A program made the position numbers and the translations under genes. Shown here piece after piece: positions 39,991 through 47,681 of a stretch of 64,000 nt of DNA; the first letter of the stretch is position 1, and each line of letters opens with the position of its first letter. Source of the DNA: Sphingosinicella flava (GTDB taxonomy: Bacteria > Pseudomonadota > Alphaproteobacteria > Sphingomonadales > Sphingomonadaceae); contig NZ_CP065592.1 in NCBI RefSeq assembly GCF_016025255.1, positions 415,122 through 479,121 of the forward strand, given 5' to 3'. The notes beneath the pieces were generated by a model that saw nothing but the letters and a program-made list of their open reading frames with translations, was not told the DNA's origin and made no database searches.

Positions 39991-41249
39991 CGAGCGATCA
40001 GGGCCGGATCGCGGCCATAGGGATCGGCCCTGAACAGCACGCCGCCGTCCGCCGTGGGCGCGGCGGTCATATAGGTGATGTAGACCGGCACCGGGTCTTC
40101 CAGATCGACCTGCTCCTCGACCTTCGGATCACTCCCCTCCGGCATGCGGCCGAAGAGCCAGGTGGCAAGGCGCTCGGCATCCTCCACCCGGACGCAGCCA
40201 TTGCTGATCCAGCGATCCTCGGCCGCGAAAAGCGATTTGTCCGGCGTGTCGTGGAGATAGATGCCGTAATCGTTGGGCATCATGAACTTGATCCGGCCCA
40301 TCGAATTCCACGGGCCGGGGCGGCGGCGGAAGCGCATGCTCGTGCCCTCGGCGGCGATGGCGGGCCAATCGAGGCTTGCGGGATCGACCGGCTCGGCATC
40401 GTCCGACCAGTCGGAGAGAATGTCATATTCCCGCTCTTCCAGATAGGGGAGGCCATTGGCGACGACTTTCGGCGCGATGAGGGTCTTCACGAGATCGGGC
40501 GGCACGTTCCAATATGGATTGACGCTGGCGAAGCGCATCAGGGCGGCCATCATCGGCGTCGGCGTTTTGGCGCTGCCGACGATCGCGCGCATGCTGTCGA
40601 CCGCCTTGCCATTTTCGTAAAGACTGATTTGCGCGGCGCCCGCATCGACCAGGATGTAGCGGCCCGCATCGCTCTCCGCCGGGAGACGGCGGGCGCGTTC
40701 GAGATTGACGAGCAGGAGCCGTTCGAAATGGTCCGGGCCCAGGTTGAGGGCGGCGATCGTGCCCGGCCCCGCGACGCCGTCCGCCTTCAGGGCATGAACC
40801 CCCTGAAAATCGCGCACGGCATTGGCGAGAACAGCGTCGTAGCGCGTGCCCGGTGAGAGGCCGAGGCGCTCGCGCAACAGGGCGACGCGTTCTCCGGCCG
40901 CGCCGGGCTTGAGCGGGGGGCCTTCGGGGATGACGACATCGGGCAAGGCCCCCCAGGTCATGCGGTAGCGCACCAGGCCGCGGCGCAGATCGGTGTAGAG
41001 CGGATGGACCGGGAGGAAGAGGTCGACCGGGGCGCCGGGATCATCGGCCTTGAGCGCCAGATCCTTCAGCAGCGCATCCCGCTCCCCCACTTCGGGGGCG
41101 ATTTCGGGATCGACATAGATCATGTCGACGCCCTGTTCGACGCTCGGCGGAATATCGACCGGCTCGATCGGCTGCCGCGTCTGCGCGGCGCCCTGCGCCG
41201 AAAGGCCGAGCGCGAGGAGGAGAGGAAGGGCAAAGCGGGCGATCATCAT
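39936..41249 (-). CDS. YcbB-type L,D-transpeptidase
   Basis: This 437-residue exported protein has a signal peptide (MMIARFALPLLLALGLSAQG), a central peptidoglycan-binding-like helical domain (GAAGERVALLRERLGL to GPGTIAALNL) and a C-terminal YkuD domain. The catalytic Cys is at about 351 in WISNGCVRVEDAERLA, and the preceding HDTPDK histidine is conserved. It would form 3-3 cross-links in peptidoglycan and confer tolerance to penicillin-type inhibitors of D,D-transpeptidases. Its 3' end overlaps the winged-helix gene by 55 bp. Confidence 0.93.
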   Translation of the reverse strand: MMIARFALPLLLALGLSAQGAAQTRQPIEPVDIPPSVEQGVDMIYVDPEIAPEVGERDALLKDLALKADDPGAPVDLFLPVHPLYTDLRRGLVRYRMTWGALPDVVIPEGPPLKPGAAGERVALLRERLGLSPGTRYDAVLANAVRDFQGVHALKADGVAGPGTIAALNLGPDHFERLLLVNLERARRLPAESDAGRYILVDAGAAQISLYENGKAVDSMRAIVGSAKTPTPMMAALMRFASVNPYWNVPPDLVKTLIAPKVVANGLPYLEEREYDILSDWSDDAEPVDPASLDWPAIAAEGTSMRFRRRPGPWNSMGRIKFMMPNDYGIYLHDTPDKSLFAAEDRWISNGCVRVEDAERLATWLFGRMPEGSDPKVEEQVDLEDPVPVYITYMTAAPTADGGVLFRADPYGRDPALIARYFGADGGDASDIALATP

Positions 41250-41474
41250 TCGACAGGTCTAACCGGTTAAAAGTGAACGGGAATCGAACCCGCCGGGACG
41301 CAAAACGATCCGTCCTCATGCCCCCCGCGAATAATCCGCCGGCCGCGCAACCCTTCAGGGCTTCTGTGCCGTGCGGGATCGGCATCCGTCTATGTAAGTA
41401 GCGGTTTCGTCGATAAATATTGGCTGAAAACATTCTCCGGGAATCATTCTGGAAATTCAGGGAATGGAGTCGAC

Positions 41475-41585
41475 ATGACGAAAGCGGATCTTGTGCAAAA
41501 AGTGGCGGATTCAATCGGGCCGGCCGTGGCGCCGACTTATGACAGCTGGTCGTGGCTGTCCTTCTTCTCAGGTTGGCTCGCTTAA
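41475..41585 (+). pseudogene. HU-like N-terminal fragment
   Basis: A 36-residue ORF starts MTKADLVQKVADSIGP, closely resembling the N-terminus of alphaproteobacterial HU/IHF-type DNA-binding proteins, then continues with unrelated residues to a TAA. In the +1 frame LVVAVLL follows at the point where HU has LVVDAFL, suggesting a frameshifted relic. GGAATGGAG precedes the ATG. It could instead be a tiny leader peptide for the next gene. Confidence 0.4.
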
Positions 41586-41658
41586 TCCGCGAAAGCGGCT
41601 CAGGGCGATTGTCCTGGGCACTGGACAGGGACATTCCCGGCCCTATTGGCGTTGGACG

Positions 41659-42042
41659 ATGATGAACAAGTCCGCGACCGATGTGATGCAGGAGATCATT
41701 TTCTCCGCCGTGATCGATTCCCTTGCCGCGCTGAAGGCGGGTTCGGGAGGGATGCAGAACGCGCTGCTGCGCGACATCAACAGCGTGCATGCCAACACGA
41801 CCTTCGCGGACCTGCCCAAGCCGTTGCAGGACGCAATCGCGGCCAGTGTCCGATCCGCCTTCACCCGGTTGTTGAAGGAGGGCTATGCGGTATCGGACCG
41901 CAAGCTCGCAGGGAGCGAGCCACGGCATCCGCCGCGTCCGCCCCGGCCCGATGGGCCGCGCCCAGGGCCGCGCGGCCAGCGCCGGCCGGGCGGCGGCGGC
42001 GGGCCCCGGCGCGGGCCGGGAACGCCGCGATCCTCAGGGTGA
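41659..42042 (+). CDS. Hypothetical protein with Pro/Gly/Arg-rich tail
   Basis: This 127-residue protein has a helical first part (MMNKSATDVMQEIIFSAVID, FADLPKPLQDAIAASVRSAF, about 1-82). A disordered tail of about 45 residues follows, almost entirely Pro, Arg and Gly, with GQRRPGGGGGPRRGPG. Such tails often bind RNA or DNA. Two adjacent ATGs at 41659 and 41662 are possible. It lies 73 bp after the HU-like fragment. Family unknown. Confidence 0.7.
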   Translation: MMNKSATDVMQEIIFSAVIDSLAALKAGSGGMQNALLRDINSVHANTTFADLPKPLQDAIAASVRSAFTRLLKEGYAVSDRKLAGSEPRHPPRPPRPDGPRPGPRGQRRPGGGGGPRRGPGTPRSSG

Positions 42043-42091
42043 TTAGGTAATCCAGGGCGAGTCAAGGCGAGCGAAGGCTCGCGGGCCTGGG

Positions 42092-42223
42092 TCAGCCAAG
42101 AATTTCCAGGGCGGCGAGCCAGGCGACCGGGTCGTGCCGGCTGAGAAGCGCGGCCTTGGATGAGGCCGGAGGGGCGCGGCGATCCTCGCGTGGAGGGGCC
42201 GGGCGGAATTTTACACTATTCAT
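42092..42223 (-). CDS. 43-residue ORF downstream of the cspA cluster
   Basis: This small ORF begins MNSVKFRPAPPRED and ends RHDPVAWLAALEILG, an ordered amphipathic helix after a Pro/Arg-rich start. It begins 17 bp after the 74-residue gene on the same strand, with GAAAAGA upstream. Its frame is open and uses neighbour-like codons. Function unknown. It is convergent with the Pro/Gly/Arg-rich gene. Confidence 0.5.
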   Translation of the reverse strand: MNSVKFRPAPPREDRRAPPASSKAALLSRHDPVAWLAALEILG

Positions 42224-42240
42224 AGGGTGTCTTTTCAAAT

Positions 42241-42465
42241 TCAAACGGGTGGAGAAAATGCTCTGTCCTCCTGTTCGGTGATGAGCGCTGCGGACTTTTC
42301 AGCCTCCAGTCGCGCCCGCATCTTGGCCCCGCGTTCCGCGCGGGACGCCATGTCGAGAAAGGCCGCTTCGGACCGCAGGCAGCGTTCCCGCACATTGGCG
42401 AGGCTGGCGGCATCTGCATCGCGCCGCGCTTCGGCGGCACGATCGAAATAATATTGCGCTGTCAT
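42241..42465 (-). CDS. Small helical protein of 74 residues
   Basis: This is a charged, probably all-helical protein: TAQYYFDRAAEARRDADAA, NVRERCLRSEAAFLDMASRA. It resembles small conserved proteins of sphingomonads, but no function is known to me. It lies 58 bp downstream of cspA, separated by a 10-bp perfect hairpin, and 17 bp upstream of the 43-residue ORF. It is probably transcribed with cspA. Confidence 0.65.
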   Translation of the reverse strand: MTAQYYFDRAAEARRDADAASLANVRERCLRSEAAFLDMASRAERGAKMRARLEAEKSAALITEQEDRAFSPPV

Positions 42466-42491
42466 TTCAAATGCCTTGATCGAGGAGGGGA

Positions 42492-42515
42492 GTGCCCCGG
42501 CGATTGCCGGGGCAC
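42492..42515 (-). promoter_or_regulatory. Strong hairpin between cspA and the 74-aa gene
   Basis: GTGCCCCGGC and GCCGGGGCAC form a perfect 10-base stem with a four-base loop nine bases after the cspA stop. No T-run follows, so it more likely stabilises the cspA 3' end or gives partial termination than acts as a full terminator. Confidence 0.6.
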
Positions 42516-42523
42516 CGACCGGA

Positions 42524-42730
42524 TCAGGCGCTCTGAAGATTCACAGCGGACGTCTTGCCGCGGCGATCCTGCTCCAGCTCATATTGGACGCGCTGGTCCT
42601 TATCGAGCGTACGCATGCCGGCAGCTTCGACGGCGCTGATGTGAACGAAAGCGTCATTGCCGCCTTCTTCCGGCGCGATAAAGCCATAGCCCTTGTCGGC
42701 GTTAAAGAATTTTACGGTGCCGGTAGGCAT
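42524..42730 (-). CDS. cspA: Cold-shock protein CspA family
   Basis: This 68-residue cold-shock protein begins MPTGTVKFFNADKGYGFIAP and has both RNA-binding motifs (KGYGFI and DAFVHI). It binds single-stranded nucleic acid as an RNA chaperone. AAGGA sits nine bases before the ATG; the longer upstream frame is leader. A leader of about 118 bases between a good promoter and the start is typical for temperature-controlled csp mRNAs. It is followed by two small ORFs. Confidence 0.95.
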   Translation of the reverse strand: MPTGTVKFFNADKGYGFIAPEEGGNDAFVHISAVEAAGMRTLDKDQRVQYELEQDRRGKTSAVNLQSA

Positions 42731-42854
42731 ATCTATTTCCTTCTTGGATAATGGCGGGCCGCCACTCGGCCCTCCGGTGCTAGAAGAGGCGAGAAGAAGG
42801 AAAGAGGTGCCGCAAAGCGCCAAAGACCGTCAGTTTGCGACTGGTAGCAAAATT

Positions 42855-42882
42855 CATATAGCAGCTTTGAGCGGGATTGTAA
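42855..42882 (-). promoter_or_regulatory. Probable cspA promoter
   Basis: TTACAA and TATATG are spaced by 16 bases on the minus strand. The predicted start near 42848 gives a leader of about 118 bases before cspA. The local AT-richness stands out from the flanks. Confidence 0.5.
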
Positions 42883-42917
42883 GAGCACCGGCAATTATTT
42901 GTCGGAACGGCCTCCCG

Positions 42918-43082
42918 TCATCGCCTTAACGAAGTTGGGGAGAAGAGATCGCGGCGCTCGACAATGAGCCGGTTATAGCCGTCAGCCAAGCCTTGGTGCG
43001 CTTGGCGGGCCTCGGGACACGAGGCGTCGGCCGCGCGCATCAGTTCGATCTGTTGACGGCAATAGAGATAATTGAGGTCCAT
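42918..43082 (-). CDS. Small protein of 54 residues
   Basis: A short helical ORF begins MDLNYLYCRQQIELMRA and continues SCPEARQAHQGLADGYNRLI. I recall similar very short proteins from sphingomonads, and the M-D-L-N-Y-L-Y start supports the ATG at 43082. Function unknown. It precedes the cspA promoter on the same strand and follows the pcrA-like gene in position only. Confidence 0.55.
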   Translation of the reverse strand: MDLNYLYCRQQIELMRAADASCPEARQAHQGLADGYNRLIVERRDLFSPTSLRR

Positions 43083-43198
43083 AAACGCTCCATGGCTGAT
43101 AAGCGGGAGCACGTGCCAAGTCTCTCAGTCGCGCAAATGCTAAAGCGATACAGGATGTTGCGCGATATGCGGATGATAACACGGGTGGCGGAAATTAC

Positions 43199-45481
43199 CT
43201 AATCCCGGTTTTCGCCCAGGCTGACGAAGCTGTCGAGGACGCGCTTTCTTCCCGCATGTTCGAAGTCGATTTCGAGCTTGTTGCCTTCGATCTCCGCGAC
43301 GATGCCGTAGCCGAATTTCGAATGGAAGACGCGCTGGCCGAGTGAAATGTCGGTGCGGCCGGGATTGCCGAGGCTGATAGCGCTCGCGCGGGCTTCGATG
43401 ACGCGCGCGGGATTGCGGTCGAAGCCGCCGGTGCTGGCGGCCCGTTGCCAGCCCGGGCCGCGTCCGGTGCCGCGCGCGACGTCGGCGAAGGGATCGGCGC
43501 GTTCGGACCAGTTGGCGCGCCAGAGGCTCTCGCCGCCGGTCATCGTGGTTTCGCTCGTCACATGCTCGTCCGGCAATTCGGCGACGAAGCGGGAGGGGAT
43601 CGAGCTGGTCCATTGGCCGTAGATGCGGCGGTTGGCGGCGTGGATGATGAAGCACTTACGCCGTGCTCTTGTGATCGCGACATAAGCAAGGCGGCGTTCT
43701 TCCTCGAGGCTGGCGAGGCCGCCTTCGTCCAGCGACCGCTGCGAAGGGAAGACGCCTTCTTCCCAGCCGGGGAGGAAGACGGTGCCATATTCCAGGCCCT
43801 TGGCGGCGTGGATGGTCATGATCGTCACCTTCTCCTGATCGCCCGCCGCGTCATTTTCCATGACAAGGCTGACATGTTCCAGGAACGCGCCCAAATTCTC
43901 ATATTCCTCCATGGCGCGCGTGAGTTCGGTGAGGTTTTCGAGGCGTCCGGCGCTTTCGGCCGAGCGTTCGGCCTGGAGCATGGCGGTATAGCCGCTCTCA
44001 TCGAGGATGAGGCGGGCGAGCTCCGGATGCGGCAATTCCGCGAGGCGGGAGCGCCAGCGGGCGAAATCGCCGACGAGATTGCCGAGCGCGCGGCGCGCCT
44101 GCGGCGTCAGCTCGTCCGTGTCGAGCATCTGCGCGGCGGCGGAGAGGAGGGGCGTTCCGGCGGCACGGGCGAAGCTGTGGATCTTCGCGACCGCCTTGTC
44201 GCCGAGACCGCGCTTGGGCACATTGACGATGCGCTCGAAGGCAAGATCGTCGGCGGGCTGGGCGATGACGCGGAGATAGGCGAGGGCATCGCGGATTTCG
44301 GCGCGTTCGTAGAAGCGGAAACCGCCGACGATGCGATAGGGCAGGCCGATGGCGATGAAGCGGTCTTCGAACTCGCGGGTCTGGAACTGGGCGCGGACGA
44401 GGATGGCGACGTCGTCGAGGCGCTCGCCCTTGCGCTGGAGGGTTTCGATCTCCTCGCCGATACGGCGGGCTTCCTCCGGGCCGTCCCAGACGCCGATCAC
44501 CTCGACCTTTTCGCCCGCGTCATATTCGGTCCAGAGGGTCTTGCCGAGGCGGGATGAATTCTGCGCGATCACGCCGGATGCGGCGCCGAGGATGTGGGGG
44601 GTCGAGCGGTAATTCTGCTCAAGGCGGATCACCTTGGCGCCGGGGAAGTCGCGCTCGAAGCGGAGGATGTTCGCGACCTCCGCGCCGCGCCAGCTATAGA
44701 TGGACTGATCGTCGTCGCCGACGCAGCAGATATTCTTGCGCTCCTGCGCGAGGAGGCGGAGCCAGAGATATTGGGACTGGTTCGTGTCCTGATATTCGTC
44801 GACGAGGATATACTTGAAACGTTGCTGATAGTTTTCAAGCACATCGCGATGCTTCTTGAAAATGGTCAGCATGTGGAGGAGCAGGTCGCCGAAGTCGCAG
44901 GCGTTCAAGGTGCGCAGCCGCGCCTGATATTGGGCGTAGAGTTCCGCGCCCCGGCCATTGGCATAGGCTTCGCTTTCCCCGGCATCGATTTCCTCCGGCG
45001 TCCACCCGCGATTCTTCCAGCGGTCTATGAGGCCCGCGAGCTGGCGCGCGGGCCAGCGTTTCTCGTCGAGATCGGCGGCAGTGATGAGCTGCTTCAGGAG
45101 CCGGAGCTGATCGTCCGTGTCGAGGATGGTGAAGCTGGATTGCAGGCCGACAAGCTCGGCATGGCGGCGGAGCATTTTGGCGGCGACGGAATGGAAGGTG
45201 CCGAGCCAGGGCATGCCTTCCACGGCTTCGCCGACAATGCGGCCGACGCGCTCCCGCATCTCGCGCGCCGCCTTGTTGGTGAAGGTGACGGCGAGGATTT
45301 CCGACGGCCAGGCGCGGCGCGTGGCGATGAGGTGGGCGAGGCGCGCGGTCAGCGCCGCCGTCTTCCCCGTGCCCGCGCCCGCGAGGACCAGCACCGGACC
45401 TTCCGTGGTCAGCACAGCCTCGCGCTGCGGTTCGTTAAGGCCCTGGATATAGCCGGGTTCGCGGGTCTGGAGATCGGTCAC
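43199..45481 (-). CDS. UvrD/PcrA-type DNA helicase
   Basis: This 760-residue superfamily 1A helicase begins at a GTG (VTDLQTREPGYIQGLNEPQRE). It has Walker A GAGTGKTAALTAR, LVDEYQDTNQSQYLW, DDDQSIYSWRGAE, the 2B region LSAAAQMLD, and AITRARR. The C-terminus FHSKFGYGIVAEIEGNKLEID is the Tudor-like domain of PcrA/UvrD that contacts RNA polymerase. It unwinds DNA in repair and removes RecA or stalled polymerase. The frame upstream of the GTG enters a palindromic repeat, so earlier ATGs are unlikely starts. Confidence 0.94.
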   Translation of the reverse strand: MTDLQTREPGYIQGLNEPQREAVLTTEGPVLVLAGAGTGKTAALTARLAHLIATRRAWPSEILAVTFTNKAAREMRERVGRIVGEAVEGMPWLGTFHSVAAKMLRRHAELVGLQSSFTILDTDDQLRLLKQLITAADLDEKRWPARQLAGLIDRWKNRGWTPEEIDAGESEAYANGRGAELYAQYQARLRTLNACDFGDLLLHMLTIFKKHRDVLENYQQRFKYILVDEYQDTNQSQYLWLRLLAQERKNICCVGDDDQSIYSWRGAEVANILRFERDFPGAKVIRLEQNYRSTPHILGAASGVIAQNSSRLGKTLWTEYDAGEKVEVIGVWDGPEEARRIGEEIETLQRKGERLDDVAILVRAQFQTREFEDRFIAIGLPYRIVGGFRFYERAEIRDALAYLRVIAQPADDLAFERIVNVPKRGLGDKAVAKIHSFARAAGTPLLSAAAQMLDTDELTPQARRALGNLVGDFARWRSRLAELPHPELARLILDESGYTAMLQAERSAESAGRLENLTELTRAMEEYENLGAFLEHVSLVMENDAAGDQEKVTIMTIHAAKGLEYGTVFLPGWEEGVFPSQRSLDEGGLASLEEERRLAYVAITRARRKCFIIHAANRRIYGQWTSSIPSRFVAELPDEHVTSETTMTGGESLWRANWSERADPFADVARGTGRGPGWQRAASTGGFDRNPARVIEARASAISLGNPGRTDISLGQRVFHSKFGYGIVAEIEGNKLEIDFEHAGRKRVLDSFVSLGENRD

Positions 45482-45499
45482 TGTCTTGCTTTTCTTGTT

Positions 45500-45565
45500 C
45501 CCCGGCGAAGGCCGGGGTCCAGCCGCTCTACCGGCGCCACTGGGCTCCGGCCTTCGCCGGAGCAC
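45500..45565. repeat. Palindromic intergenic repeat, family A copy 2
   Basis: This copy has the same CCCCGGCGAAGGCCGGGG / CTCCGGCCTTCGCCGG pair as at 29163, with a variable centre. It lies just upstream of the pcrA-like start codon. Confidence 0.85.
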
Positions 45566-45613
45566 AACGAGCATCATGAACAGTTAGGGAACGAGAGCCG
45601 CCGACTCAACCGC

Positions 45614-46156
45614 TCAGTTGCGGCGGAGAAGGTGGATATGCGCTTTTCCGAAGCGGCGTTCGGTTTCGAGCGTGAAGGCTCCGGGGATGGCGATCTCCTC
45701 GCCAGCGGTTTCCACGCTGATCCAGCCGCCGGGCGCTACCCAGGCGGGATCGGCGATGCGAACGAGGGCCATGTCGGCGAGGCCCTTGCCATAAGGCGGG
45801 TCGAGAAAGACGAGGTCGCGCGGCTGCGAGGGTGGCGCGACATGCTCGACCCCTTGCTGACGAATGTCGGCGCGCTCACGGGCGCCAAAGCGATCGACGT
45901 TCGAACGGAGCGTGTCGAGCGCGCTTCGGTCGTTTTCGACGAACAGGCAATTTCTGGCGCCACGCGACAGGGCTTCCAAGCCTAACGCACCCGTGCCCGC
46001 GAAGAGATCGGCGACGGCAAGGCCCTCGAAGCTGCCGATGCGGCTGGCGAGCATGGAGAAGAGACCTTCGCGGGCGCGATCGCTGGTCGGGCGGGTGCCG
46101 CGGCCTTCCAGGTCGGCCAGCGGACGGCCCCGCCAGGCGCCGGAGATGATTCTCAC
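45614..46156 (-). CDS. rsmD: 16S rRNA guanine-966 N2-methyltransferase RsmD
   Basis: This 180-residue AdoMet-dependent methyltransferase modifies G966 of 16S rRNA. It begins at a GTG (VRIISGAWRGRPLADLEGRGTRPTSDRAREGLF shape), preceded by GGGAGGGG ten bases upstream. AdoMet motif DLFAGTGALGLEALSRGA and catalytic FLDPPYGKGL are intact. The GTG overlaps the rluB stop (GTGA). The Shine-Dalgarno is supplied by the repeat element that also forms the end of rluB. Confidence 0.93.
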   Translation of the reverse strand: MRIISGAWRGRPLADLEGRGTRPTSDRAREGLFSMLASRIGSFEGLAVADLFAGTGALGLEALSRGARNCLFVENDRSALDTLRSNVDRFGARERADIRQQGVEHVAPPSQPRDLVFLDPPYGKGLADMALVRIADPAWVAPGGWISVETAGEEIAIPGAFTLETERRFGKAHIHLLRRN

Positions 46157-47073
46157 TTCTTTTTGCCCCTCCCTTGTCTGGCAGGGGTTGGGGTGGGTCG
46201 CGAGCTGCGCGAGCGCGGGCGCCATAAGGCGTCCGATCCGGCGTCGAGCCGGACCGGACGCGATCCCACCCTCGGTCCCTCCCTTGAAAGGGGGGGAGGA
46301 GTTTTTTTGCTCTCACCCATGCTCTTCTTAAACGCGACAAGGTCGTGCTGGCGGATTTCGTCGACCATTCCGGCGGGCAGGTCGCCCAGATGGAACGGCC
46401 CGTAAGAGGTTCGGATCAAGCGCGAGACTTGCAGACCGAGATATTCCAGCACGCGACGCACTTCACGATTCTTGCCTTCGGTCAGCTTCATTTCGACCCA
46501 GCCGTTGCGGCCGGTACGGCGTTCGAGATTGGCGTCGATCGCGCCGTAGCGGACCCCCTCGATCTCGACGCCGTGGATCAGCTCTTCCAATTGTTCCTGG
46601 CTGACGTCGCCGAACACGCGGGCGCGGTAGGTGCGCTCGACGCCCGTGGAGGGCAGTTCAAGCTGGCGCTTCAGCTCGCCATCGGTGGTGAGGAGCAAGA
46701 GGCCTTCGGTGTTCATGTCCAGGCGGCCGACCGGCATCAGGCGCGGCAGGCTCTTGGGCAGGCGATCGTAGATGGTCGGGCGGCCCTTCGGATCGCGGGC
46801 GGCGGTGAGGACTCCGGTCGGCTTGTGGAAGCGGAACAGGCGGGCGGGCGCGGGCGCCTGCACGGGCTGGCCGTCGACGGTGACGCCGTGAAGCGAGGTG
46901 AGCAGGGTCGCTGGCTTCTCGACCGCGACGCCGTTGATGGCAATCCGGCGCTCCTCGATCATCCGCTCGATATCGCGGCGGGATGCGACGCCCGCGCGGG
47001 CGAGCAATTTGGCGATGCGCTGCGGCTCCTTGGGAGAACGCGGGTTGGACAAGGCTGCCTCCGTGGCCGCCAT
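46153..47073 (-). CDS. rluB: 23S rRNA pseudouridine synthase RluB-like, with repeat-derived tail
   Basis: This is a 306-residue RsuA/RluB-family pseudouridine synthase. It has an N-terminal S4 RNA-binding domain (RIAKLLARAGVASRRDIERM) and a catalytic Asp in PVGRLDMNTEGLLLL. It would modify U2605 of 23S rRNA. The ATG at 47073 is preferred to the open frame upstream. Catalytic homology ends near FKKSMGESKK. The last about 50 residues (Pro/Arg/Ser-rich) are encoded by the palindromic element at 46157-46312. The stop overlaps rsmD. Confidence 0.93.
   Translation of the reverse strand: MAATEAALSNPRSPKEPQRIAKLLARAGVASRRDIERMIEERRIAINGVAVEKPATLLTSLHGVTVDGQPVQAPAPARLFRFHKPTGVLTAARDPKGRPTIYDRLPKSLPRLMPVGRLDMNTEGLLLLTTDGELKRQLELPSTGVERTYRARVFGDVSQEQLEELIHGVEIEGVRYGAIDANLERRTGRNGWVEMKLTEGKNREVRRVLEYLGLQVSRLIRTSYGPFHLGDLPAGMVDEIRQHDLVAFKKSMGESKKTPPPLSREGPRVGSRPVRLDAGSDALWRPRSRSSRPTPTPARQGRGKKK
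46157..46312. repeat. Composite palindromic element forming the rluB 3' end
   Basis: CCCCTCCC...GGGGTTGGGGTGGG on one side and CCCACCCTCGGTCCCTCCC...GGGGGGG on the other flank an inner near-perfect GCGTCCGATCCGGC / GCCGGACCGGACGC palindrome. It resembles the element in mutL (15739-15821). It is translated as the rluB tail. Confidence 0.65.
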
Positions 47074-47183
47074 CCGGGCAGCCGAAATGTATTCGCGCCC
47101 AGACGATTGGCCGTCATGGACACCGGCCGCCCCTTCGCTCGTTACGCGAACAGATCGAATGCCGGAAAGTTGGTGTCCATATA

Positions 47184-47627
47184 ATGCTGTTCGGAAAACG
47201 CGAAAGGGCAATATGCCGGATCCTCGTGGTGGAGGACGAGCCGTTGGTGGCGTTCGACAACGAATATCGTCTGGCGGACGCCGGCTATGAAGTGGTCGCG
47301 ACGGTCGACAATCTCGTCGACGCCCTGCGCGTGATCGAAACGGAAGCGCTCGACCTGGTGCTGAGCGATGTCCGCCTGTCGGGCGAAGGCGACGGCATCG
47401 ACGTTGCCCGGGCGGCGGCGGCGAAGGGCGTACCGGTGCTGTTCGTGACCGGCAATTGCCCGGAGGAAGCGCAAAGCCTGGCCGTCGGCTGCCTCGCTAA
47501 GCCCTATACCGACAAGGAGCTGAAGGCGGCGTTGGACGTGCTGGACCGGAAGCTGTCGGGCGAGGAGGTGAAGAAGGTTCCGGGGGGATTGAGCCTTTAT
47601 GCCAAAGCGGGGGCAAAGCCGGACTAG
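47184..47627 (+). CDS. Single-domain response regulator
   Basis: This 147-residue protein is a receiver domain only: ILVVEDEPLVAFDNEYRLADAG, phosphoacceptor aspartate in LVLSDVRLSGEGDG, the conserved Thr in VLFVTGN and Lys in CLAKPYTD. No output domain is present, so it acts through protein contacts, as in CheY- or DivK-like phosphorelays. It is divergent from rluB with a 110 bp gap. No kinase gene is nearby. Confidence 0.92.
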   Translation: MLFGKRERAICRILVVEDEPLVAFDNEYRLADAGYEVVATVDNLVDALRVIETEALDLVLSDVRLSGEGDGIDVARAAAAKGVPVLFVTGNCPEEAQSLAVGCLAKPYTDKELKAALDVLDRKLSGEEVKKVPGGLSLYAKAGAKPD

Positions 47628-47681
47628 GCAAGGGGCCAGAGATCGCTAATCTGGCGCGTGAATAGAAGCGGAGGGACTTGC

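Noticed and set aside
43092-43202. A 36-codon plus-strand ORF beginning MADKREHVPS
   Set aside because: No ribosome binding site is visible, and it overlaps the 3' end of the pcrA-like gene. Its helical character alone is not enough.
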